Shown here: positions 32,807 to 40,929 of the stretch, piece by piece | Layout of the letters: every line of letters begins with the position of its first letter | How positions within the stretch are numbered: position 1 is the first letter of the stretch | DNA from: Cupriavidus gilardii | Lineage (GTDB): Bacteria; Pseudomonadota; Gammaproteobacteria; Burkholderiales; Burkholderiaceae | Length of the DNA: 64,000 bases | Assembly: GCF_008801915.1 (NCBI RefSeq) | Contig: NZ_VZOV01000023.1 | Span: 1-64,000, forward strand | Direction of reading: 5' to 3' | The notes under the pieces: generated by a model | Told to the model about the DNA's origin: nothing | Databases searched by the model: none | Seen by the model: the letters and a program-made list of their open reading frames with translations, nothing else | Made by a program: the position numbers and the translations under genes

Positions 32807-34120
32807 ATGGAAATAGCCATCCTGCTGGCGCTGATCCTGCTCAACGGCGTGTTCGCCATGTCGGAGATCGCGCTGGTTTCGGCCCGCAAGGCCCGTCTGC
32901 AGAAGCTGATCGACGAAGGCGATCGCGGCGCGATCGAGGCGGTCAAGCTGGGCGAGGACCCGACCCGCTTCCTGTCGACCGTGCAGATCGGCATCACGTC
33001 GATCGGCGTGCTCAACGGCGTGGTCGGCGAGTCGGCACTGGCGCAGCCGCTGGGCCTGTGGCTGCAGGGACTGGGCATGGCGCAGCCGACCGCGGGCTAT
33101 GTGGCCACCGCCATCGTGGTCGCGGGGCTGACCTACTTTTCCATCGTGCTCGGCGAACTGGTGCCCAAGCGGCTGGGCCAGCTGGCGCCGGAAACCCTGG
33201 CGCGCGCGGTCGCGCGGCCGCTGTCCTGGCTGGCGGTCGCCTCGACGCCGTTCGTCAAGCTGCTGTCGGGTTCGACCCGGCTGGTGCTGCGGCTGATCGG
33301 CGTCAAGAGCGGCACCGGCCCCGCGGTGACCGAGGAAGAAATCCACGCGCTGCTGGTCGAGGGCTCGGAGGCCGGTGTGATCGAACGCCACGAGCACACC
33401 ATGGTGCGCAACGTGTTCCGGCTCGACGACCGCCAGCTGACCTCGCTGATGGTGCCGCGCGGCGACGTCGTCAGCCTCGACGTCGAACTGCCGCTGGAGG
33501 AAAACCTGCGCCGCATCGAGGAGTCGGACCACTCGCGTTTTCCGGTGGTGCGCGGCGGCATGCACGACGTGATCGGCGTGGTCAGCGCGCGCCAGCTGCT
33601 GGCGCGCAAGCTGCGCGGCGAGGCCACCGACCTGGCCGCGGTGATGCAGGCCCCTGTCTATGTGCCCGAGAGCGTCACCGGCATGGAGCTGCTCGAACAC
33701 TTCCGCTCGTCGGGCGGACAGATGGCCTTCGTCATCGACGAGTACGGCGAGGTGCTGGGCATCGTCACGCTGCAGGACCTGATCGAGGCGATCACCGGCG
33801 AGTTCAAGCCGGACATCGCCGGCGACGAGTGGGCGGTGCAGCGCGAGGATGGCTCCTGGCTGCTCGACGGCCTGATCCCGATCCCCGAGCTGAAGGACCG
33901 CATCGGCCTGCGCAGCGTGCCGGAGGAAGACAAGGAGCGCTATCACACGCTGTCCGGCATGCTGTTGCTGCTGCTGGGACGGCTGCCGCAGATCGCCGAT
34001 TCGGTCAGCTGGCTGGACTGGAAATTCGAGATCATCGATATGGACGGCAAGCGCATCGACAAGGTGCTGGCGAGCCGGCTGCCGGCCGAGGAAGGCCCGG
34101 AGCCGGATACGACGGGCTAG
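32807..34120 (+). CDS. Hemolysin-family CNNM/CorC-type transporter
   Basis: A 437-residue membrane protein. It has an N-terminal DUF21/CNNM domain of four helices (MEIAILLALILLNGVFAMSE; TYFSIVLGELVPKRLGQL), then paired CBS domains (MVPRGDVVSLDVELPLEENL; AVMQAPVYVPESVTGMELL) and a CorC-HlyC C-terminal domain (WLLDGLIPIPELKDRIGL). Such proteins affect Mg/Co efflux. The older name hemolysin is historical. ATG 32807 follows a weak ribosome site. It appears monocistronic. Confidence 0.92.
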   Translation: MEIAILLALILLNGVFAMSEIALVSARKARLQKLIDEGDRGAIEAVKLGEDPTRFLSTVQIGITSIGVLNGVVGESALAQPLGLWLQGLGMAQPTAGYVATAIVVAGLTYFSIVLGELVPKRLGQLAPETLARAVARPLSWLAVASTPFVKLLSGSTRLVLRLIGVKSGTGPAVTEEEIHALLVEGSEAGVIERHEHTMVRNVFRLDDRQLTSLMVPRGDVVSLDVELPLEENLRRIEESDHSRFPVVRGGMHDVIGVVSARQLLARKLRGEATDLAAVMQAPVYVPESVTGMELLEHFRSSGGQMAFVIDEYGEVLGIVTLQDLIEAITGEFKPDIAGDEWAVQREDGSWLLDGLIPIPELKDRIGLRSVPEEDKERYHTLSGMLLLLLGRLPQIADSVSWLDWKFEIIDMDGKRIDKVLASRLPAEEGPEPDTTG

Positions 34121-34145
34121 CCGTCCAGCCTGCGAGGCGAGCCTG

Positions 34146-34320
34146 CCCTCCCCCCTCTCCCGCAAGCGCGAGAGGGAGCAAGGTCGGAGGTACTGTTTGG
34201 CGATGTCGCTTGAATTTGCCGCCGCTGCTGCTCCGTTGCACGCTCCGTGCCGCTCGCGGGAGAGGGGTTTGGGGAGAGGGATTGGGGAGAGCGCCTTGGG
34301 CAGAGGGCTTGGGGAGAAGA
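34146..34320. repeat. REPIN-like palindromic repeat element, copy 2
   Basis: The left arm CCCTCCCCCCTCTCCCGCAA with a GCGCGAGAGGG tail (34146-34176) faces a right arm beginning CGCTCGCGGGAGAGGGG (34252-34268) and continuing as imperfect repeats of TTGGGGAGAGGG up to about 34317. A spacer of about 75 bases separates them. It shares the core with the element at 23378-23510. It fills the gap between the CNNM gene and the DUF6152 gene. Confidence 0.7.
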
Positions 34321-34385
34321 AAGCCGCGACGCCCCTTCATCAAGCGGCAGCTATACTCGACGAACGCAGAAGCCGGAGAACCGCC

Positions 34386-34769
34386 ATGTCCCGCCTGTTC
34401 CGCTCGATGTCCCGCGGCCCGCTTGCCGCGCTTGCCACCGCCGCCGCGTTCGCCGCGCTGCTGGCCGGCCCGGCCGCCGCGCACCACGGCTGGTCGAGCT
34501 ACGACGACAGCAAGCCGATCACGCTGACCGGCAAGCTGACCGAGGTCAAATACGAGAACCCGCACGCGATGGTGCGGATCGACGCCAACGGCAAGCGCTG
34601 GCTGGCCGTGCTGGCGCCGATCTCGCGGATGCAGGCGCGCGGGGCGACCGCCGACAAGGTCGCGGTCGGCCGCGAGGTCACCATCGTCGGCTACCCCAGC
34701 AAGGAACACGGCGACGAGATGCGCGCCGAGCGGATCGTGCTCGACGGCCAGACCGTCGAACTGCGCTGA
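34386..34769 (+). CDS. DUF6152-family exported protein
   Basis: A 127-residue exported protein. The signal peptide ends LLAGPAAAHHG, and the mature protein starts HHGWSSYDDSKPITLTGKLT, a conserved beginning for this family, where the His pair follows the cleavage site. The remaining domain is all-beta (VKYENPHAMVRIDANGKRWL; VTIVGYPSKEHGDEMRAERI), like an OB-type fold. GGAGAACCGCC precedes the ATG. Function unknown. A GTG-initiated membrane-protein gene follows 19 bases downstream, a pairing I recall from other Burkholderiales. Confidence 0.85.
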   Translation: MSRLFRSMSRGPLAALATAAAFAALLAGPAAAHHGWSSYDDSKPITLTGKLTEVKYENPHAMVRIDANGKRWLAVLAPISRMQARGATADKVAVGREVTIVGYPSKEHGDEMRAERIVLDGQTVELR

Positions 34770-34788
34770 CTGTCCCGCAGCGGGCGCC

Positions 34789-35295
34789 GTGGCATCGCTG
34801 ACCGGGCTGGGCGCCACGCTGGCGTCGTTGCCGCTGTCGAGCGCGCTGCGCGCTTCGGCCTGGGCCTATCCGCTGGTCGAGATCGTCCACCTGGCCGGCA
34901 TGGCGCTGCTGTTCGGCACCATCGCCGTGGTCGACCTGCGGCTGGCCGGGCTCTGGCGCAACCTGCCGGTGACGGCGCTGCTGCGCCAGGTGCTGCCGCT
35001 GACGATGGCGGCCTTCGTCGCGGTGGCCGTCAGCGGCGTCCTGCTGCTGCTCGCGCATGCCGACGAGCTGGCGACCAATCCGGCGCTGTATGCCAAGCTG
35101 GCCCTGATCGCGGTCGGGCTGCTCAATGCGCTGGCATTTCATCTGTGGCCGTACCGCGCCCTGCAGCGGGCCGACGGCCCCGCCGACTGGAACATCGGCG
35201 CCCGGCCGCCGGGCTGGGCGCGCACCGCGGCGGTGCTGTCGCTGCTGACCTGGACGCTGGTGATCGCCGCCGGCCGGCTGATCGCCTACGTCTAG
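34789..35295 (+). CDS. DUF6644-type membrane protein
   Basis: A 168-residue protein with four or five hydrophobic helices: PLVEIVHLAGMALLFGTIAV, LLRQVLPLTMAAFVAVAVSG, YAKLALIAVGLLNALAFHLW and AVLSLLTWTLVIAAGRLIAY. Conserved His residues within the helices (IVHLAG, AFHLW) are typical of haem- or cofactor-binding candidates. The start is GTG 34789 with GCAGCGGG upstream. It is 19 bases behind the DUF6152 gene, so the two are probably co-expressed. Function unknown. Confidence 0.85.
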   Translation: MASLTGLGATLASLPLSSALRASAWAYPLVEIVHLAGMALLFGTIAVVDLRLAGLWRNLPVTALLRQVLPLTMAAFVAVAVSGVLLLLAHADELATNPALYAKLALIAVGLLNALAFHLWPYRALQRADGPADWNIGARPPGWARTAAVLSLLTWTLVIAAGRLIAYV

Positions 35296-35473
35296 CGCGC
35301 GCTCGGACGCCACTGGGTCCCTGCTTTGGTGGGGACGACGGGGACCCGGGCCGGTTCGTCATTGCCACCCACGCCGGCCCCGCTTCGTTACAAATAGCCA
35401 CACTGCCCTGTGCGCAGCGGGCCGCACCGATTGTAAAATCGCCCCGTTCGCAACACCTCAAAAGGAGCGCAGT

Positions 35474-35605
35474 GTGAAAAAAGGTTGGATTTTTGGTGTG
35501 ATGCTGGCTGTGCTGCTGACCGGCTGCAACACGATGGCCGGCCTGGGCCAGGACATCCAGCGCGGCGGCCAGAAGCTCGAAGGCGCGGCGGACCGTCACA
35601 AGTAA
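35474..35605 (+). CDS. Entericidin A/B-family small lipoprotein
   Basis: A 43-residue lipoprotein: MKKGWIFGVMLAVLLTGCNT, then MAGLGQDIQRGGQKLEGAAD and RHK. The lipobox LLTGC is intact, and the mature peptide keeps the family pattern T-x-x-G-x-G-x-D-x-x-x-G-G-x-x-L. E. coli EcnA/EcnB form an antidote/toxin pair tied to bacteriolysis in stationary phase; only one copy is present here, so no pairing is implied. The start is GTG 35474, with AAAGGAGCG just upstream. It is too short for many gene callers. Confidence 0.92.
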   Translation: MKKGWIFGVMLAVLLTGCNTMAGLGQDIQRGGQKLEGAADRHK

Positions 35606-35613
35606 GCCCGCGC

Positions 35614-35642
35614 AGCCGGGCCGCGGCGCAAGCGGCCCGGCT
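35614..35642 (+). terminator. Stem-loop after the entericidin gene
   Basis: A perfect 11-bp inverted repeat AGCCGGGCCGC (35614-35624) and GCGGCCCGGCT (35632-35642) with a seven-base loop begins 9 bases after the stop. It has no T-tract on the plus strand, so it is a strong hairpin but only a probable terminator. Confidence 0.6.
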
Positions 35643-35710
35643 GTCCGAGGGACCCGCCCGGCTCCGCGGGCGAACGCCGCCGGCCACCGGCCAGCGGCGC
35701 TTTCTCGGCG

Positions 35711-36634
35711 TCAGCGCCCTCGCTGCCGCCGCCGCAACGGCGTGGCAAACAGCTCGTTGCGCGCCGCCTCGGTGATCGCCGTCACGCAAGGATGCGTGAT
35801 CCGGCGTTCGACCGAGATCGCGAAAAACTCCTCCACGACGTCGTACGTAGCGCCCAGCACGCGCACGCCGTACTGCTTCTCGATGTCCCGCTCGAGCACC
35901 GTGGGACCGACGAAGACACCCATGCCCCGCCGCCCGAACTCCTTGGCCAGCGCGCTGTCGTCGCACTCGGCGACCACACGCGGGCGCAGCGAATGCGCGT
36001 GCAGCCAGTTCCGCAGCCGCTTGCCGACAGCCGAATCCTCCGCCGGCATGACCAGCGGCGCACCGTCGAGATTTGCCGGAAAGCGCCCGCCGCGTGATTC
36101 GAGCAGCCCCGGCGCCGCGAAGAAGCTGACACCGCAACTGCCCAGGTGATGGTTGAACGCCGACACGCTGACGTCGGACGGAATCGGCGCGTCGGCAATC
36201 ACGAGGTCGAGCCGATGCAGCGCCAGCTCGCCCAGCAGCATGTCGAGCTTCCACTCGCGGCACACGATGCGCACCGGCTCGGGCAGTTGCGTGGCGGGCT
36301 CGATCAGCCGGCAGGCAATCGTCTTCGGCACTGCATCGGCCACGCCCACGCGGAACTCCAGCAGCTTGCCCTGGCGAGGGTGATCCCGTATCGCTTCCTC
36401 GAGCTCCGCGCCCATCGAGAAGATCGCCTCGGCATAGCCCAGCACCATGCGGCCGGCATCGGTCAGTGCCAACCCGCGCCCGCTCTTCGCAAATAGCGCC
36501 ATGCCAAGGGCCTCTTCCAGCGACCGGATCTGCGCGCTGATCGTCTGCGGGGCAACATGCAGGCGCTCGCTGGCGCGCAGCACGCCACCGAGCCTGGCCA
36601 CCTGCAGGAAATAGTGCAGATGCTTGTAGTTCAT
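35711..36634 (-). CDS. nhaR: NhaR-like LysR-family regulator
   Basis: A 307-residue LysR-type regulator. The N-terminal HTH (MNYKHLHYFLQVARLGGVLR, then ERLHVAPQTISAQIRSLEE) resembles NhaR, the sodium-responsive activator, at this level. The remaining effector domain has no special motif. No nhaA antiporter is adjacent. Instead it is divergent from a universal stress protein and a TerC gene, which are its likely targets. An inverted repeat TCGGA-N8-TCCGA between the genes is a candidate operator. The symbol is by resemblance only. Confidence 0.85.
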   Translation of the reverse strand: MNYKHLHYFLQVARLGGVLRASERLHVAPQTISAQIRSLEEALGMALFAKSGRGLALTDAGRMVLGYAEAIFSMGAELEEAIRDHPRQGKLLEFRVGVADAVPKTIACRLIEPATQLPEPVRIVCREWKLDMLLGELALHRLDLVIADAPIPSDVSVSAFNHHLGSCGVSFFAAPGLLESRGGRFPANLDGAPLVMPAEDSAVGKRLRNWLHAHSLRPRVVAECDDSALAKEFGRRGMGVFVGPTVLERDIEKQYGVRVLGATYDVVEEFFAISVERRITHPCVTAITEAARNELFATPLRRRQRGR

Positions 36635-36683
36635 CGGCTGTCCCCCGCTCGCCGCCAGCCGCGCGCGCGAGATTGTCAGGTTT

Positions 36684-36701
36684 TATCGGAGGATGGTATC
36701 C
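36684..36701. promoter_or_regulatory. Candidate LysR-type operator
   Basis: TCGGA (36684-36688) and TCCGA (36697-36701) form an inverted repeat with an eight-base spacer, 50 bases upstream of the LysR gene start and 130 bases upstream of the universal stress protein gene. It fits the T-N11-A style of LysR sites and their divergent placement. No binding evidence exists. Confidence 0.4.
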
Positions 36702-36830
36702 GAACAATCTGCTTTTCACGCATTGTTTCCGGGTCTAGATTTTTTCCATGCGCCACGGCCGCGCTTCGGCTCGCGCCCGCGTCAACGGCCGCCTTGGCGG
36801 CCTTCCGCCCGCCTCTCAGGAGACATCGAC

Positions 36831-37337
36831 ATGGCCACGCTCCTTCTGCCGTGCGACGGCTCGCCCAGCGCCCTGCTGGCCGTCCGCCACGCCATCGACG
36901 AGTTCCACCGCGGCGATGCCAGCCGGGTCCACCTGCTGAACGTGCAGCCGCCCTTCTCGGCCTACGTCGCACGCCACGTCTGCCGCGAGCTGCGCGCGCA
37001 ATTCCAGCGCGAACGCGCCGACGCGGAGCTTGCCGAGGCGCGGCAGTTGCTCGACGCCGCAGGCGTGCCCTGTTTCACGCACCGCGAAGTCGGGGACACG
37101 GCCCAGTGCATCGCCGAATCCGCGCGCCGGCTGCACTGCGATCGCGTGCTGATCGGCACCACCCGCAAGGGCGCACTGGTCCGTGCGATCGAACATTCGC
37201 TGACGAACCGGCTGCTCGATTGCTGCACGGTGCCGGTCGAGGTAGTCGCCGGCGCGCCGGCAGGCATGATCGAGCGGATCGGCATCCCGGCCGGCGTGGG
37301 CGCCGGGGTGGCGCTGGTCTGGGCAAGCGCATCCTGA
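36831..37337 (+). CDS. Universal stress protein family
   Basis: A 168-residue UspA-fold protein. It starts MATLLLPCDGSPSALLAVRH, with the conserved Asp of the nucleotide site in PCDGS. It ends with the family GxxxxG-type segment represented by VLIGTTRKGALVRAIEHSLT and LLDCCTVPVEVV. The extra C-terminal segment (IERIGIPAGVGAGVALVW) looks hydrophobic. CAGGAGAC precedes the ATG. The TerC gene begins two bases after the stop, so they are one operon. Confidence 0.9.
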   Translation: MATLLLPCDGSPSALLAVRHAIDEFHRGDASRVHLLNVQPPFSAYVARHVCRELRAQFQRERADAELAEARQLLDAAGVPCFTHREVGDTAQCIAESARRLHCDRVLIGTTRKGALVRAIEHSLTNRLLDCCTVPVEVVAGAPAGMIERIGIPAGVGAGVALVWASAS

Positions 37338-37338
37338 C

Positions 37339-38310
37339 ATGATCGTCGATTCCTTCGCCACCGCGCCCATGTGGGCGGGCTTCATCGCCTTCGTCATGGC
37401 GATGCTGGCGCTGGACCTCTTTGTCTTCGGCGGCAACAAGGCGCATCGCGTTTCCGTCAGGGAGGCCGGCGGCTGGGTGGCTGCCTGGGTGACGATGGCC
37501 TTCACGTTCGCGGCGCTGCTGTGGTGGTATCTCGATGCGCACGCCGGCCGGGAAGTCGCCAACGGCAAGGCGCTCGAGTTCATCACCGGCTATCTGATCG
37601 AACAGTCGCTGTCGGTCGATAACATGTTCGTCTTCGTCATGATCTTCAGCTACTTCGCCGTGCCCCCGGAGCTGCAGAGGCGGGTGCTGCTGTACGGCGT
37701 GGTGGGTGCCATCATCATGCGCGCCGGCATGATCCTGGCCGGCGTCTGGCTCGTGCAGGAGTTTGCCTGGATCCTCTACGTATTCGGTGCCTTCCTGGTC
37801 GTGACCGGCATCAAGATGCTGGTCTTCGCGGACCGGCAACCGGACCTGGAAAAGAATCCGCTGCTGCGCTGGCTGCGCCGGCACATGCGCATCACGCCCG
37901 CCTTCGAGCACGAGAAGTTCTTCGTGCGCATCGGCGGCGTGCGTTGGGCCACCCCGATGTTCCTGGTGCTGATCATGATCGAAGCGAGCGACCTGGTGTT
38001 CGCGATCGACAGCATTCCGGCGATCTTTGCCGTGACGACCGACCCGTTCATCGTCTTCACTTCCAATATCTTCGCGATCATGGGGCTGCGCGCCCTGTAC
38101 TTTCTGCTGGCCGACATGGCAGGGCGCTTCCACCTGCTCAAGTACGGCCTCGCGGTCGTGCTGGTCTTCATCGGCGGCAAGATGCTGGCGGCGCCGTGGT
38201 TCCACATGCCGGTGCAGTGGTCGCTGGCCATCGTCGGCATCGTGATCCTGGTTTCCGTGCTGATCAGCCTGGTGCTCTCCGCCCGCAAGCTGGACCGCAC
38301 CGCGACATGA
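37339..38310 (+). CDS. TerC-family membrane protein (Alx-like)
   Basis: A 323-residue protein with seven to nine helices. TerC signatures are EQSLSVDNMFVFVMIFSYFA (helix with the two Asp/Asn metal-site residues) and the second repeat EASDLVFAIDSIPAIFAVTT with acidic residues. Alx is an alkali-inducible manganese exporter in E. coli, so Mn or pH stress is the most likely role. Loops such as VFADRQPDLEKNPLLRWL are cytoplasmic. It follows the Usp gene by one base. The operon is divergent from the NhaR-like regulator, consistent with salt/pH stress. Confidence 0.93.
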   Translation: MIVDSFATAPMWAGFIAFVMAMLALDLFVFGGNKAHRVSVREAGGWVAAWVTMAFTFAALLWWYLDAHAGREVANGKALEFITGYLIEQSLSVDNMFVFVMIFSYFAVPPELQRRVLLYGVVGAIIMRAGMILAGVWLVQEFAWILYVFGAFLVVTGIKMLVFADRQPDLEKNPLLRWLRRHMRITPAFEHEKFFVRIGGVRWATPMFLVLIMIEASDLVFAIDSIPAIFAVTTDPFIVFTSNIFAIMGLRALYFLLADMAGRFHLLKYGLAVVLVFIGGKMLAAPWFHMPVQWSLAIVGIVILVSVLISLVLSARKLDRTAT

Positions 38311-38356
38311 CGTGCGGCAATGTGCCGGCGCGCCGGGCTGGAGCAGCGCTTGCGCG

Positions 38357-40087
38357 TCAGAGCAACTCTTCCGGCGTAAAGGGAGCCAGCAAGTCGATCC
38401 AGAACCGTTGCGACCAGGTGGTATCGGGCTCGGTGTCCAGCACGACCGCCTGCTTGCCCTGCCCGTCCACCCATTGCAGCGCGTCGTCCTCCGACAGCTG
38501 CAGCCGCCAGCTGTTGACGCCGATGGCGCCCGAGAACAGCTGCGCCACCTGCCCCGCCAGCCGCTCGTTGCGCACGATGATGCCGGTCTCGGTGTTCTGC
38601 GTGATCGAGCGCGGGTCGAAGTTCATCGAGCCGACGAACAGCGTCCTGCGGTCGACCACCGCGGCCTTGACGTGCAGGCTGGCCTGCGAAGACTTGAAGT
38701 CCCCGACCGCGCGCTGCTGCCGATGCAGCCGGGACTTCAGCTCGTGCAGTTCGACGCCGGCGCGCAGCAGCTCCTTGCGGTAGCGCTTGTAGCCGACGTG
38801 CACGATCGGCGAATCGGTCGCCGCCAGCGAGTTCGTCAGCACGCGGATCTTGACGCCGCGCCGGGCCAGTCCGCTCAACCACTCGACGCCGCGCTTGCCG
38901 GGCACCAGGTACGGCGAAATGATGATGATCTCCTCGCGGGCCTCGTTCATCATCCGCGCGACCTCGTCGGCCAGCGTATCGTCGCTGTCCGGCAACTTGT
39001 CGGGTTCGACCTTGGCCGGGTTGTCGACCAGCACGCTGGCGCGCGCCCATTCGAAGTTCAGCCTGCCGCCGCGGGCGAGTTCGCGCGCGAGGAAGCTCTT
39101 GTTCGGATCGATCTTCTGCGGCGCCGTCATGCCGCTCGCCTCCAGCCGCTTCTGCTCGGCCTCGCGCTGCGCAGCCTCGTCGACCAGGGCCTGCTCGGGC
39201 GCGGGCGAAGCCGAACCGCGCGAACCGCCCGACCCCGATCCCCCTGTCCCACCGGACCCGCGCGCGGCGGACGCCTGCACGCCCGAACCCGGCGGCGTGC
39301 CCGCCGGCCCCGGCGCGGCCTCGTTCGGGTTGGCCAGCGACTCGACCGGAAAGGCGTACTGGCTGTTCCAGTATTCGTCGAAGCCCGCCGACAGCCGGCG
39401 CACAGCCGGACCGGCCACCACCACGTCGAGGTCGACGAAGTTGGTATCGGGCGCGCGCAGGAAATAGGCGTTGCCGATATTGCGGCCGCCGGTCATCGCC
39501 ATCGCGTTGTCGGCGATGAAGACCTTGTTGTGCATGCGCCGGTTGACGCGGCGGGCGTCGCCGACCACGCTGATGAAGCGCGTCAGCTTGGAGAAGCGCC
39601 CCGCCGGAAACGGATTGAAGTAGCGGACCTCGATATTGGGATGGCGGGCGAACCGCAGGAAGGCCGGATCCTTGCCGTCGCTGTGCAGGTCGTCGACCAG
39701 CAGCCGCACATGGACGCCGCGCTCGGCGGCCGCGCGCACTCGGCGCAGGATTTCGCGCGACGATTCGTCGGCAGCGACGATGTAGTACTGCAGGTCGAGG
39801 GAACGGGTGGCGCGGTCGGCCAGCGTGATCAGCGTGCCGTAGGCGTCTTCGCCCGACGACACCACGTGGAAGCCGGACAGCGCCGGGTCCGGCGTACTGC
39901 TGGCGACGACCTGGCCCAGCGGGGTATCGGCCCAGCCGGCGAAGGCAGTCGAAGGCCGGCGCGGCACGTCCTGCGGCAGGCTGGCGCAGGCGGAAGCGCT
40001 GAGCGCCAGCGTCACCGTGGCAAGCCAGCGCAGCCAGCTTGCCGTGCGCGGCCCCGCTTTCCCACACGACACCGCAAGCGCCGTCAT
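38357..40087 (-). CDS. Phospholipase-D-family lipoprotein (cardiolipin-synthase-like)
   Basis: A 576-residue exported protein. The signal ends LALSASACASL with a lipobox-like site. It has both HKD motifs: HNKVFIADNAMAMTGGRN and HVKAAVVDRRTLFVGSMNFD, each with His-x-Lys-x4-Asp, followed by the Gly-Gly or Gly-Ser element. Between them a low-complexity insert of about 35 residues rich in Gly, Ser, Pro and Ala (GSGGTGGSGSGGSRGS and flanks) is followed by an Ala/Glu-rich helix. Such proteins act as phosphatidyltransferases or phospholipases. The lipid anchor suggests an envelope-facing role. Confidence 0.9.
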   Translation of the reverse strand: MTALAVSCGKAGPRTASWLRWLATVTLALSASACASLPQDVPRRPSTAFAGWADTPLGQVVASSTPDPALSGFHVVSSGEDAYGTLITLADRATRSLDLQYYIVAADESSREILRRVRAAAERGVHVRLLVDDLHSDGKDPAFLRFARHPNIEVRYFNPFPAGRFSKLTRFISVVGDARRVNRRMHNKVFIADNAMAMTGGRNIGNAYFLRAPDTNFVDLDVVVAGPAVRRLSAGFDEYWNSQYAFPVESLANPNEAAPGPAGTPPGSGVQASAARGSGGTGGSGSGGSRGSASPAPEQALVDEAAQREAEQKRLEASGMTAPQKIDPNKSFLARELARGGRLNFEWARASVLVDNPAKVEPDKLPDSDDTLADEVARMMNEAREEIIIISPYLVPGKRGVEWLSGLARRGVKIRVLTNSLAATDSPIVHVGYKRYRKELLRAGVELHELKSRLHRQQRAVGDFKSSQASLHVKAAVVDRRTLFVGSMNFDPRSITQNTETGIIVRNERLAGQVAQLFSGAIGVNSWRLQLSEDDALQWVDGQGKQAVVLDTEPDTTWSQRFWIDLLAPFTPEELL

Positions 40088-40188
40088 GCCGACTCCATCA
40101 GTCCCGATGCTGTCAGCTTAGGCGGCACCAACGGCGCGGACAATCGGCCTTTGTCCGACAGTCCGAAAGCGCGGGAGGGAGCCGGTGC

Positions 40189-40830
40189 TCAGCCGCGCCG
40201 CAGCGCCGCCGCTTCTTCGGCCAGCGCGCGGATGCGCGCCCAGTCGCCGCTGGCGACCGCGTCCCTGGGCACGACCCAGGAGCCGCCGACGCAGACGACG
40301 TTCGGCAGGGCCAGATAGCCCGGCGCGCGCGCCGCGTCGATGCCGCCGGTCGGGCAGAAGCGCAGCCGCGGAAGCGGCCCGTTCAGCGATTTCAGCATCG
40401 GCATGCCGCCGGCGGCCTCGGCCGGGAAGAACTTCAGGAAGGTAAAGCCGGCCTCGAGCGCGGCCATCGCCTCGCTGGCGGTGGCCACGCCGGGCAGCAG
40501 CGAAATGCCGGCATCGCGCGCGCCTTCGGCGAGCCGCGGCGTCAGCCCGGGCGACACCGCGAATTGCGCGCCGGCGTCGCGCACCGCATGCAGCTGCGCG
40601 ACGTCGAGCACGGTACCGGCGCCGACAATGGCCTGCGGCAAGGCGGCGGCGACCGCGCGCATCGCCTCGAGCGCGACCGGCGTACGCAGCGTGATTTCGA
40701 GCACCGGCAGGCCGCCGGCGACCAGTGCCTCGGAGACGCGCAGCGCCTCGTCGACGGCGTGGAACTCGAGCACGGGGATGACCGGCACGCCGGCCAGGCG
40801 GTCGATCAGCGAGGGAGATTGGCTAGGCAT
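40189..40830 (-). CDS. eda: KDPG/KHG aldolase
   Basis: A 213-residue class I aldolase of the Entner-Doudoroff route that splits 2-keto-3-deoxy-6-phosphogluconate to pyruvate and glyceraldehyde 3-phosphate. Active-site Glu45 and Arg49 lie in VLEITLRTP, and the Schiff-base Lys133 is in [10 protein letters not shown]. Other blocks are GAGTVLD, SPGLTP and CPTGGID. The gene is downstream of the KDG kinase on the same strand with about 100 bases between, so the three minus-strand genes probably form one operon. Confidence 0.95.
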   Translation of the reverse strand: MPSQSPSLIDRLAGVPVIPVLEFHAVDEALRVSEALVAGGLPVLEITLRTPVALEAMRAVAAALPQAIVGAGTVLDVAQLHAVRDAGAQFAVSPGLTPRLAEGARDAGISLLPGVATASEAMAALEAGFTFLKFFPAEAAGGMPMLKSLNGPLPRLRFCPTGGIDAARAPGYLALPNVVCVGGSWVVPRDAVASGDWARIRALAEEAAALRRG

Positions 40831-40929
40831 GGCGTTATCGGGAAGAAAGTCGGTACGGGTTGAAGGAAAGCGCTGTCCGTCGTCGCACGGCAGGACGCGA
40901 CACGGGGACCGAAGCGCGGACCGTTGCCG

